Source: Rhizophagus irregularis (lineage: Eukaryota; Glomeromycota; Glomeromycetes; Glomerales; Glomeraceae). From it: a stretch of 64,000 bases of DNA. The number at the start of each line of letters is the position of its first letter. Position 1 is the first letter of the stretch. A program made the position numbers and the translations under genes. This document shows, one piece after another, positions 46,667 to 58,190 of the stretch. The stretch spans positions 3,472,001 through 3,536,000 of the forward strand of contig NC_089431.1 in assembly GCF_026210795.1 (NCBI RefSeq), in the 5' to 3' direction. The notes beneath the pieces were generated by a model that was given only the letters and a program-made list of their open reading frames with translations, was not told the DNA's origin and did no database searches.

Positions 46667-48378
46667 TTAACTAAAGTCAAATTATGCTATAAAATTAAAA
46701 ACAAATGTAAAACAATCAACTTTATTTTAAAAAAATATAGATACTTTCTCACAAATATTTAAGCAATATCAATCAATTAATGTTTCCATACCCGTTAAAT
46801 AACACTCTACTTAGTTCACTTAAGACTGTCATTTTAAAATTAATAATATAAATTCTAAAAAGAAAGTAAAAAAAAAAGCACAATAAAAATCATTTACAGC
46901 TCCATAAAAGCATTATATGCTTAAGCTTTTCAAAAATTTTTTATTTTAATTATTTAATGAATTTTTAAAACATTATTTAATGTGAAAAAAAGAAAAAGAA
47001 AAGAGGAAGAGAGAGGTAAACAATAAACAAAGCCGATCACGTCACACAAAAGTGACGGGGAGATGTCGTTTACACACGGCTATGTTGTTCATCACATATA
47101 CAGGTATATTTTAGTTTATAATTTAATTTGTTCCCCAATTGTAAAGAAAAGTGTCAAATAATAATTGTTACAAGACTTACCAAATCTTTTTGAGATTCAT
47201 AATAAGGATCTTTATAACCTATTAAATAAATTTAATAACTTGTAAAAATAAGTACTAGTAAGGGTGATTTGATGTAGGTATTTAACTTGTATACTTTGAA
47301 TGCTTCGTTCTAATAACAAAAAAGTTACAGTGTACATGAAAATTAAATACATATAATTAATTGAAGTTTGATAAATAGATTTTTTACGCATTTATGGTAC
47401 AAGTGCGAAAGCTTCTTTCTATAAATTATACAATATAAGCTTAAAATTACTTAATATTAAGCTTTAGCATCATAGTCACTAGTTACTTTTCTAAAATTAG
47501 TGCTAGAATAATACTATGACAACTTATAGAAACATTCTTGAACTACTGTATTGACGGAGATTTATAAGACAATGAAATGGATGAACTTTAAATTTAATTA
47601 ATTAAAAATCCGTCTATTTACTTTGTTATTGATGATTCAACTTAATAAAATTATTTAAACGCTATTAACGCTTCTTAAATATGATTGATTATAAGAGAAT
47701 TTCTATAGAAGCAAACGATTGTTTAAATATTCGTATATTTCTGAAAGTATTTTATTTTTATATCGTTGAATAAATAAATACATTACTACCCAAAAATCTT
47801 AACGAAAATAATAAGCTTTTGTATGAAGCGCCAATGTGATATCTTATGTAAAATTTATTCAAATAAAATTATTTAATGAATTCTTAATAATCGAATCAAG
47901 TATTATCGATCTAATCAGTTAATCGATTAAAAATGTTTGCTACAAATAAATTTTTGACTGATAATTTGATCGATCAAGTTACCATGATTGATCTGATCGA
48001 TCAAATCATCATAATTTATTGATTCTATATAAATACCAAAATTATTTTATTCATTGTTTCTTCTATTTACATTTTGTATTCTGTAATAATATTAAAATAA
48101 TAAAATTTCTTTTATAATTAATTTTTAATATATAATAAAAATCAATAAAAATCGCTTATTAATCGATTAATTTATTATTCGAATAATATATTCGAAAAGG
48201 CATCTTTGATTAAAAATTGATTAAATTAATTGATTTAATCGATTTTTGGTCAATCTTAGCTATGCGGGATCAATTAATTAATCGATCATGATTTTTAAAT
48301 TCCCTAAATAAACGTTTGTTAGAATGAAAAATCAAATTATATAATTAATTCTGTCAGCATTATAAAGTACTATCTCTA
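46667..48378. other. Intergenic; 3' flank of kelch copy 5
   Basis: 46667-47110 is transposon-proximal A/T-rich sequence with a small hairpin cgtcac-acaaaa-gtgacg near 47039-47056. From about 47290 the sequence is homologous to the 3' flanks of the other kelch copies (ctaataacaaaaaagttaca, gacaatgaaatggatgaact, ttaccatgattgatctgatc). No gene. Confidence 0.5.
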
Positions 48379-49920
48379 TTAAATTCTTTCACCACTAGAA
48401 GGTGTAGGAATAACGTTTCGATATCGATAACGTCGTATAAAATAGTAAGTACATCCAATAATAATCAAAGATCCAACGGAAACAACTACTGATGCTATTA
48501 TTATGCTGTTTTTAGATGATGATGATGATGATGGTGATGGTGATGGTGTCGATGATACATAACCTGGTGGTACAAAGTCTGTGATAACTTTATAATTATC
48601 TCTATTACTTATATCTATAATATCAATTGTATTTAACCTATTATGTGTTAAATTTCGTCCTAATTATTGTAAATAATATAATTAAGTATTAAATTATATA
48701 TAAATAATAGATAATAACTAGAAACACACACGTACCAAACGAAATAATCAAATTATTTCCAAATATATGTGAGCTATGATAGATCCTAAATTGGTATAAT
48801 TGACCAAAGAGTTGAGGACTAGACCACGCAAATTCGCCATTATTATACTCAAGAACTGCAAATACGGGATAACTTCCAGTGGACTCAATTGCATTTTCAT
48901 CACCATCAAAGCCACCATATATAAAAATTCGACCATCTGGTGCTTTTATATGAATAATTTAAGTTAGAATATTAAACAAGATAAAACAAGACAAGTAAAG
49001 GAGATGTTACCTATGGACGCTGAATGCCCCTTTCGCGGTGATGGAACCACACCATCAGAAACTTTAGCAGTCTAAAATGAAAAGCTGATATTAGTAAAAT
49101 TATGGATTATTAAAACTTCACAAATAAATAACCTACCTTTGTAGACCATGTTGATATTTTTGTATTATATAATAGAATCTAAAAAATAATTATACGTTTA
49201 TATGTAATATATATAAAAAAATACTTGATATCATTATATTGAATATTTTACCTGATCCATAGGAATGTTGTTCTGATTATCATTATTATCTCTTTTACCA
49301 CCACCAATATACGCAATTTCATCAGTACTCAGCATAACAGTGGCATAATAATAAATTTGGTAAGGCGCCAAATCGGGAGCGATATACAAAGATTTTTGAA
49401 GTGCGTCATAAACGTACATCGTGGCATTGTCAAATACATAAATATTGTTTAAACTACTATCCGTAACTCCAACAATTTTGGTTGTAGATTCAACCGGCAT
49501 ATTAACGCCATTTGTTGGTATTACTTCACTCCAAGCATTTAACTCTAAGGAGTATCCATAAATGGCACTGCCTTTTGGTTCACTTCTAAAGCCTCCAAAA
49601 AGAAAAATCATTCCGCCATTTTTAGTTACTGCATATACAAGTGTATGTCCATTACACTTTACGAGAACATTTGGATTCTCTTTATAAGGCATATCAGTTG
49701 GTGATAACGTAGAAAACGAAACGGTTAAATCTAAAGAAAAGAAATCATCAGTAAAAATATCTTCACCAGCACCTGTGAGACCACCTCCAATATAAAGTTT
49801 ATTATCTGCTATTGCTGAACCATGACAACAACGTATATCTGTTGGTTGAGCGATTGTAAACGTTATAATTGTTATGATAACAATTATGATTAATTTTGTA
49901 ACTAATATAATAATTTTCAT
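48379..49920 (-). CDS. Kelch-repeat type I membrane protein (array copy 5)
   Basis: Five exons: 49920-49252, 49178-49137, 49071-49011, 48942-48736, 48659-48379, in phase, 419 aa. I chose the ATG at 49920 (MKIIIL) to match the family; another lies nine bases upstream. Signal peptide KLIIIVIITIITFTIAQ. Blades: HGSAIADNKLYIGGGLTGAG, GMIFLFGGFRSEPK, DEIAYIGGGKRDN, RKGHSASIAPDG, GRIFIYGGFDGDE. The Ser-rich stalk (STPSPSPSSSSSK) is coded by a gat/ggt microsatellite at 48514-48551. Then helix IIIASVVVSVGSLIIIGCTY and tail RRYRYRNVIPTPSSGERI. It groups with copy 1 (shared GERI/EERI end and QILVYNTKISTW-type exon 2). Upstream-most gene of the array. Confidence 0.9.
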
Positions 49921-52100
49921 CATTCTCATATATATTATATATAAATAATAAAAAAAAACATTTAGTTTTAGAATTTTCTTCTACCCTATTTGTTTGTTAT
50001 AAATAATAAATTTTATTAGAAAGCCATTTTACTGTATGTATTAGGTATGTTAACATTTTACTACCTTCAACTCTATTACTAATATAACGGGTCATTGGAT
50101 TTGAAGTTTAGAGAATAAATACAGAAAAAGGAAATTACTTAAACATACCGAAAAGGAAATTAATATCAATAGTATAAAACATACATAAAAGGAAATTATT
50201 ATCAATAACTTTAAACATGATTCGGTACATTTTTTCTTTCAAAAAAAGAACTTTAACTTTATGTATCTGGATTACCTCCGATTGAAAATAATCAAGGTTT
50301 ATGGCGTCAATGTTTGTTGAACAGGCGTTTAATGTTTGTACACAATCTAGTGAGATTCAGTTGATCGGATCTAAGCCGAATACAATATGTAATCCATCAG
50401 CAGGAAGCCACATTTGTACAACTAAGCCACTATTTTTTGTTTATACACAGTAACAATAGTTCTTTTGCGGTTTTTTGTTGAAGTGTTTACGAAGGACTAT
50501 TTATTTTTCTGCGCAATGGTTTCACAAAAGGTTTCACAAAAATATAAGTCAGTCCGCCCGCCCAAAAAATTAAGTCGATGAGTGATCGGTTCATTTATGC
50601 TCCGGACTTAACAACCGTTCCTTTTACTTTTTGTTTACATAAAATTCAGATATGTTTATTTGAAAAAAAAAATAAAAAATTTAAACTTGATTTTTTTTTA
50701 CAGAGCTTATTAAAAAATTAAATATACTGAGGATAATTTATTACAATTTTTTTCAAATATGTATATTTTTATTAAAAAAAAAATTTTTTTTTTTTGCTAA
50801 ATATGAAATAATTGTACTGTTATCAAAAGGAAAATGTTAAAAGTTCAGTATGCTGAATATATATTTTTTGTAAGTTTATATTTTTTTAAAGTTTTTTTGT
50901 ACTTATTACTTTGCCACAGATGTGGCTTTCTGATACAATACAATTCAAATCAATAATTGATGTTGGCTATGTCGATCATTTGAAAAAAAGGGAGACTCTT
51001 CACCAGATGTTAGTTCCTTACAAAGAAAAAAAAATTTGTTGATGTTTTAAATTACCGGTAAAAATTTTATGTAACTAACAATCTAACAATTATTAGATTG
51101 ATAAAGATATTTAGTTTAGCCAAATATGACCAATAATTATCTTTTTTAATCGTACAGTAAATCAGCTCGTGGTATAGGTAGCACAGTAATTTTTAGTAAG
51201 AATTTTTTTACTTCCTTTTTTTTTGCTTGATTATAGATTACTAATCACTATAATATTTTTTTATTAGTTTATTCTCTAGGAAATTCGGAACAGAAATGTA
51301 GAGGTTATTCCGAATAGGCGGCTTGGTACGGAAGTAACGGAATTAGTGGCTTGTAACGAAAGCTAATAATTGAGCCACTAAAATTGCTTGTTTAAAAGTG
51401 GAAAGGTTTAGATCGGTAAATCGATGCTAAATTGTTTTTCATAGCCGTCCACAAAAAAAAAAATAGATTTCCCTTTTTTATTTTTAGTCCAACGTAATTT
51501 CGTGTCAGAATTTTGTAATTCGGGTTATATCTTTTCTAAACTGAAGACTCTGGGCCAGATTCGTAATTTTAGTCATGATCAATCTTAGCAAATTTGACTA
51601 TAAAATGAATTGCTGCGCCATAATTAAAAAGCTTATTTTTATATAATTATTCGATTCGATTTTCGATTAATTCAATTTTGTAGAATCGATTTCAATCCAT
51701 AGAACGATTTTGCTGAAAAATTTTTTTGAAAGCACTAAAAAATAAAATTGTAATATGTCAAAATTGTAAATATTGTGTTATTGATTTAATAAATACGCTC
51801 AACATATTTATTTCCAATTTTTAACATATATGAATTATATTAATTATATTTAAGTTTGTACGCTGAAGATTTTGGTATTTACCTTACGCCAAAAATATTG
51901 TAAAAATATCACTTGAAATTTTTTTATATAGGAAACTAATAAAAAAAATTTGAAGAATTTTTGTCCTTTCGATAGATAGAATATACTAGTATAATCTTTA
52001 CCATGATACTAGATGTATCAATCTTACCAAATTAGTTTTAAAATATTGATTTTGATATTTGAATATATTTTCTAAATCTATTATTTTAATATAATAATAT

Positions 52101-52195
52101 AAAAAAGTAAATTGTAATAGGTATCAATTATAATTATACGTGGCAGCGGTCTTGGAAAAACTAATTTAAATATAATTGGGAATTGGAAAATTATC
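52101..52195 (+). repeat. Direct repeat flanking the SAM/nuclease gene, left copy
   Basis: About 95 bp starting aaaaaagtaaattgtaatag and ending aattggaaaattatc. It matches 56363-56468 in the same orientation. The two copies lie on either side of the gene at 53.8-55.0 kb, about 4.2 kb apart. They may be remnants of one dispersed repeat or the edges of a duplicated or inserted segment. Confidence 0.6.
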
Positions 52196-52394
52196 GATTC
52201 ATAAAATTATGGAACGGGTAAAGCCGTAAAGGAATAAGTAAAGAAGAACAGAACATTTAAATGGTATTTTAAATCGGCAAATAACGTATATGTAATAATA
52301 ATACGAAATAATTGAGACATTGTTATGAAATGGCGTGTAAGAACGGATAAAAATAATAAAAGCATTTGAATTGTTCTTAACATCAGCTATTTGA

Positions 52395-52515
52395 GGATGT
52401 CATTTCACCGACATGAAATTAACCAACACTATTTTGCCGACTTCTAGCTATTTTTATCGATTTGAAAAAATTCCATTTTACCGAAATGTCATTTTATCGA
52501 CATGAAAGTTACCAA
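52395..52515. repeat. CCGACATGAAATTA motif array, copy 1
   Basis: atttcaccgacatgaaatta, then related units attttgccgactt, attttaccgaaatg and attttatcgacatgaaa. The same family occurs at 60648-60720. The style, short arrays of TTTnACCGAxA, parallels the ends of the 641-1164 element, but no inverted partner was found here. Confidence 0.6.
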
Positions 52516-53714
52516 TTGACCCAACTTGCCATTATATTTTAAAAACAATTCTAAAAAGAAAACATATGCTTTTTTTAAAGTCCTACTAATAAATTGGTTA
52601 TCCTTATTTTTTGTCAGCAATTTTTTAAATTTATAAATGATTTAAAAATTCGAGTGTTGTTAAGTATCACCGCTGGTGATTGTCACCTTACCAGAATTAA
52701 GATAGAATTTTGGGCAGATTAAAAATGCCATGAAATTTTGCCCAATAATATTTGCTAATGTTGGTGCGGCGAGATTTAGCAATTTTCAGATATTTCAGAT
52801 ACGAAAATAAAAATATCTATTAGATGAGTCATAGATCATAATTTTTTTTTTGTGCTGGTATATTTTAAATATTTTCAGCATAACAAATGTTCAAAGTATG
52901 GGTAGCCTTGTTATACATGACGACACAGTATCATAGTAACTGCGCCATAAATCACGTGAAGTCAACCCACTATGATCATATTGTTATAGATGTAATGTTA
53001 AGTAACTTCTACAAATAATAACATTCATATAATTTTATGAAATATTATGTCATTTAAATTGTATATTACACAGCGAAGTTAATCTAATAGAAAATTCATT
53101 GAGAGTCATGTGATAGAACGAATCATGAGATGAGATAATTTGGTAACCAATTAATGATGCATATCAACTAATAAATGATACAATGTATATCTAAAATGAT
53201 AATTTTATTCTCGTGTTTCATTTTTTTAATTTTTTTATACCAATAATGAGTCTGACTGACATAAAATGCTTGATTTTTTTCGCATTAAGATGTCAGTCCA
53301 AATCATAATGCTAAATAATATTGGTACTGTTAATGCCGTAACTCCGGCCAAAACTACGATTTATATCAGTTGCATATCATTTAGAGTCATTAGATTGTCC
53401 TATAATAATGACACATAAAATACAGATACGATATTTATGTTGTATTGTACTAATAAAAATCTTTTTTGCCAATTTTTTTGTATAGCCATTATTTGATCGA
53501 TTAATCATGACCGCATGACGACTCTTTATTCAAAATGAATTAATACGTACGGTGTCAAATAGAAATGTGACTTCGTAATAATTATTCATGAGTCGTAATA
53601 TTACGACGCATAAGTTTAAATAGTTGTAATAACTAAAAGCGAGGATAAAAAAAATGGAAATAACCATTTAATAGTGGTCATATACATCTCATGGTGGTTC
53701 ATGTTGGTTGTTCC

Positions 53715-53726
53715 GATATATATAGG
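53715..53726 (+). promoter_or_regulatory. TATA box of SAM/nuclease-like gene
   Basis: gatatatatagg lies 36 bp before the ATG at 53762. This spacing implies a very short 5' leader and argues against an upstream start. Confidence 0.5.
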
Positions 53727-53761
53727 CGCTTGGACTTTTGCATTTTGAAAGCAAGAGCATT

Positions 53762-54962
53762 ATGAAAAACAAAACTGAAAAAAACAAAACTGAAAGCAAG
53801 AGCATTATTAAAAACAAAACTTGCATTAAAGAGCCGACGGTGGACGAAATTAAAAAATATAAAACGAAGGCGCTCATCGACTTCTTGCAGCAGAAGGAGG
53901 ACGACTTGGAACTTGAGGAGGAGGACTTAGAAATTGTTCGCAAGCAAAGGATTAATGGCTGTGACTTTTTAGGGATAACTCAAAGAATGCTTGAAAAATG
54001 GGGTATGTCTGGTGGTCCGGCGGCTAGACTTGCCTACTTTTCCAAGGAATGTAAGGAGAGAAAGTTGCGCTCGTTCTCCTCGTACAAGACCCATAAAGAC
54101 TTGAGTGAGGTGCTTGAGAAATATGGGATCGTTAGCGGTGATATAGCTCGCATTCCACAGTTCATACCACGTAAGTAATCACATGTCATGTTCTTTATTG
54201 AAATATTTTGAACTCACTTATAAAGGATTACAGCTACCCAACCAATCGACGAAAATGCCCCACAATTTGAGCTTTGCATTAACGATATTCTTCGCAGGAT
54301 AAGAAATATGGGACCAGTTATAGATAGTAATGAGGCTATACGTTGTGAGTATATTTCTACAATCTTGCACACGGCAGTAAGTCTTCTCGAGGATTTGATG
54401 ATCACACCTCAGTCAAATATAATCGGTGAAGAGAACACAGGCCGTGTTGATTATGCAATCAAAAAAATTATCAGTGGAATTTTGGAGGAGATAATTTGCA
54501 TAACCGAGGGCAAACCATTTCAGGTGACTTTGGGTGTTTGCCAAAATTTACTGCAGTGTCAAAGTGCGTGTGATGTAAGTATAACAATTTGTTCTACTCC
54601 TTAAGGTTGATCATGGGTATTGCTAACTTGCTTCGCCACCCCAGATGAACATAAAAATGAACAAGAAAAAGCGAAAGGCAAGTGATGCGTTCGATTCCGA
54701 TTACGAATATGTCTATGGTATAGTCAGTACTGGGACTGACTGGTACTTCACTCTTCATAGCACTGAAGGCATCTATAGTACGAGCAGGACTGAATATCGA
54801 ATTCCATTGATGGAAAATACTCTTAAGGACTCAACCGAGTTGCGCAAGAATGTAAAGAGGATTTTGGAGGTTATTGTGGGTTTGTTAATGGATAGGGCAT
54901 CGGTTAGTAGAGAACCTGCAACTAAGAAGCGTCATGTGGAGGAAATAACAAATGTATTATAA
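53762..54962 (+). CDS. SAM-like domain protein with PD-(D/E)XK-nuclease-like C-terminus
   Basis: Three exons: 53762-54170, 54234-54574, 54645-54962, GT-AG and in phase, 355 aa. The N-terminus is Lys-rich and contains a direct repeat (KNKTE...ESKSIIKNKT). Residues ~30-95 look like a SAM domain (TKALIDFLQQKEDDLELEEE, DFLGITQRMLEKWGMSGGPA). A short helical segment follows (KDLSEVLEKYGI). The C-terminal half has TGRVDYAIKKI, ICITEGKPFQV and GVCQNLLQCQ, an order D...ExK...Q that recalls the active site of PD-(D/E)XK nucleases. Then come a basic stretch KMNKKKRKAS (possible nuclear signal), YVYGIVSTGTDWYFTLHSTE and a helical end. I know this architecture as a large family in Rhizophagus relatives, partly described as Crinkler-like; catalysis is inference. 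Codons are much less A/T-biased than in the kinases. The ATG follows the TATA box; an upstream TTG was rejected. Confidence 0.85.
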
Positions 54963-56362
54963 TAAATGTATATTTTTTAAAATAGAAATTGATTTATTGA
55001 TATAATAATAGATGAATCTCGCCTAACTGATGATAATATGTTTGGATTGGTACACTCAATTCCAACCTCTAGCACATATTATTGTGAGTCTTTTTAAGAC
55101 GATAAAAAATGGATAATTAAATTTGTACATATTTTTATAATTATTTGTTTTAATTAAAAATAATATTATGAAGGGATTATTTTACATGGACTTTAAATTA
55201 GAAAATTTTAAATGATATAAATGATATTAGAATCTCAAAGGAAATAATATGCAGCTTCTTCTAAAGAACTTTATTTTTTTAATCTTTATAACAGATGTGT
55301 ATACTAACTTGTTTTTATATAGGTTATAGAATTTTGAACAGTAAGTTGGTTTAATTATGTAATTTTGAAATAACTGAAATTTTAAGAAGTTTTTATTATC
55401 CACAAGAGATAATTACCTCATATAATTTTTCAGAATTAACATGAGCACATCTGAAAGCTACTCTGATTGAAATGGTAAGTCTTGTAAACTGTATTTTTTT
55501 ATGATTAAAAGGTTCAAATTTACCGTCTATTAAAATAATAAGTTCATACAAACCTTTTACTTTGCTTTTAGACGTAATCTCATTATAATTGTTTAAAAAC
55601 TTTTATTATTAAATAATAAATATTAAATATTTGAAATTGACACTTTAATATTTGTGCAAATTTTCTTAGTACAGATTATTTTATTTTGCAATATTTTAAA
55701 ATATTCAATCATATAATTAAAATGAATAATTTTTTAAACTGCTTTAGTTTATTATTTTCTATTACTTTGTATAGTTGTATAAGGATTTTAAATTAATGGG
55801 AATATATAACAATCACGTATGATATGGTTTTTTGTATAGCTTGTATGGTTTTTTGCGCAGCAGTAAGATTAAAAAAGTACTAGTATAGTGATTTTAAATA
55901 AAAGATTTTTTTTTTCACTTTTCTAGATCAAAATCTTTTTTATTATATATATATTTTCATTTCATTTCATTTCATTTTTTTTTTTTTGAACCGAAAGTTT
56001 TTTTTTGATATTTTTTTCAGTGTTTTAAAACCGAAAATTTTAACATTTTTAGTTTTTTAAACCAGAATTTTTTAATCCTTTTTTTATTTATTTTGTCTTT
56101 TAGGCTTGGATCAGTGAGCTATTATTCTGATTTTTAATTTTTATAATATTTTTTTCTTCCTATTTTTTTTTTGCTCTTTCACCTGGATTAAAGTTCAGAT
56201 AATCGAAATAAATTTTTTTATTTTTTTTTATTTGAATAAATATGTTTATATGATAATAAATAGATTTTTTTACTTTGTAGTAAAAATGAAAAGACATATC
56301 CAGCCAAAAAAAAAAATAAAATTATAAATGTTAAATTATATGAAATCAGCAAATAATTTTAT

Positions 56363-56468
56363 AAAAAAGTAAATTGTAACAGGTATCGATTAATTATAAT
56401 ATAACGTGGCATAGAACTTGAAAAATTATCTATAAACGTTAAAAACAATTGGAAATTGGAAAATTATC
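56363..56468 (+). repeat. Direct repeat flanking the SAM/nuclease gene, right copy
   Basis: Begins aaaaaagtaaattgtaacag, passes through ataacgtggc and ends ggaaattggaaaattatc. Counterpart of 52101-52195, somewhat diverged with small insertions. Confidence 0.6.
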
Positions 56469-57143
56469 AAGGAATAAGTAAAGATAAAAAGAAAGCATTT
56501 GTATGGTATTAAATTGAAAAATAATGATATACATACAGTAAGTATTTGAAATCGGCCGTCGCAAGGATGTGTTAATAATGACAATTTATTTAGGTTAATA
56601 ATATAATGCAATAAAAATAGATAGAGTTATAAAATATTATTTGAATGATACTTGAAATAAAGGCAACCGAAAGTGGATTATGGAGCATGATATGGTATAT
56701 AAAAATAATGATAAAGCTGGTACTAAAAAGTTTTAGATAATTAAATTTAATACGGAAGCAAAAAAAAACATATAATATGAATTTAAGCATATAAGCGTTA
56801 TAAATATTTCATATTTAGAGACAATTCTATATTAACAAATTTATTAATTTTACCTGTTGTTTACGCTAGTATTTTGGACGAAAATGTTTCGGATTTTGAA
56901 ACATAATTTCGCCCTAAACTTTTAGTTTACGCATCAAAAAACGTGACAAAATTGCATAAATTCGAGATCATCACAAATATAGCCAATCAAAATTGGCACA
57001 CTTTAGTGTAACAAATAAAAAAAAGGAAAAAAATAATGACGTGAGAGCACTAATGAATGCAATAAGTTAATAAGTTATTATTCTTTATGTTAAATAATAA
57101 CAGTTAAATGAAAATATGAATTTTTTGAAGAATTTTTCTAACT

Positions 57144-57244
57144 ATCACTGGGGGTGATGATCACCGGTGACTGAAATTATGACAATCAAAAAAATATAGT
57201 GCCGGTAAAAATTGATAATTCTGGTGATGATCACCCCCGGTGAT
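57144..57244. repeat. 101-bp palindromic element (GGTGATGATCACC)
   Basis: The left arm atcactgggggtgatgatca and its continuation ccgg pair with the right arm ggtgatgatcacccccggtg, inverted, around a ~50-base centre. A tiny foldback repeat, probably a miniature transposon. Related fragment at about 52665-52690. No target duplication could be defined. Confidence 0.7.
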
Positions 57245-58190
57245 TTGAAGTAAAAAACTTTTTTGAATACTAGTACTATTTATACATTTACTTTTAATAT
57301 CTGGTCTAACAAAAAAAAATAAATCATAAATTCCCAAGTAGAAAATTTTTTTAAAAAAATAAAAAAAATTAAATCTTTTTACAAAATTGTCATTATAATC
57401 TATAACTATAACACCAAGAAATAAAGGTGACCTTAGAAATATATTACTTATTATATAAATAAGTATAATATAAAATAGACTATAATATCCAGAAATCTTA
57501 ATTGTTTTAAAAAATTATATAGTGCAGAGCTGCTGTTAGAATATTTATCAATGTTGTTATTATGTTGTAAAGTATTAACTTCGAAATAACACCTGTTAAT
57601 AACCAATAGGACGATTCCCCTACAATCCCCCAACTATATTGCTTTGTTAAGAAAGTGTGTTCCTCTCATCCTCCTATTTGCCGATTAAATTATATTTTTA
57701 TTTGGTGCACAAAATTTTCCTAGTCATTACTTTGTACCAATGAAATAAGTCCAATTAGTCCATATGTTTGTGTTACTAAAGTTGTACACCGATTCTAAAT
57801 TTACCAAAAAATTTTTTACTTTACGTTGCAAATCAACAATCATGCACCAATGAAACTATGCACCAAATTATCCTACATATGTATATGGCTTTTCCTAACT
57901 GGTCGAACCACAACATAATTTCTTGTTGGAATTCTTGCCAAAAAAATTATTTTCTAGATACAGTTTTCAAGTTAGTTATTTAATATTTCCAGATAGAAAC
58001 TTCTACGTATAGAATCTTTAGAATAATCCAGGAGATTTTGTTTATTAAAGTTTGTTACACTATTTTTACTATTAAAAATATATATAAACATTGGATAATT
58101 TACTTAACTTACTCAGATTAAATCGATTTTTCATATTAATCAGCAAAATACTGTATATACGTAAAATTGACCTTTTAAATATCAGAAAAT

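Larger units (their letters stand above)
49921..53714. other. Intergenic, A/T-rich with dispersed repeats
   Basis: 49921-50350 is the family upstream region (tttatggcgtcaatgtttgt). 50540-50640 holds a dispersed repeat with ccggacttaacaaccgttcc, related to 60.46 kb. 51650-52030 resembles the flanks of kelch copies (attcaattttggtagaatcg type). 52395-52515 and 52101-52195 are listed separately. 52660-52690 has a piece of the ggtgatgatcacc-type hairpin repeat seen at 57.1 kb. No gene supported. Confidence 0.45.
54963..58190. other. Intergenic, A/T-rich with repeats
   Basis: 3' flank of the SAM/nuclease-like gene, then A/T-rich sequence with a cattt microsatellite (about 55957-55980) and T-tracts to 56230. 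The direct repeat at 56363-56468 and the hairpin at 57144-57244 are listed separately. The upstream region of kinase 3 near 58070-58190 has a TATATATAAA stretch but not the HSE-like box of the other two kinases. No gene seen. Confidence 0.45.

Noticed and set aside
53738-53761. Upstream in-frame start of the SAM/nuclease-like gene
   Set aside because: It is a TTG codon only 12 bases after the TATA box; the first ATG is at 53762.
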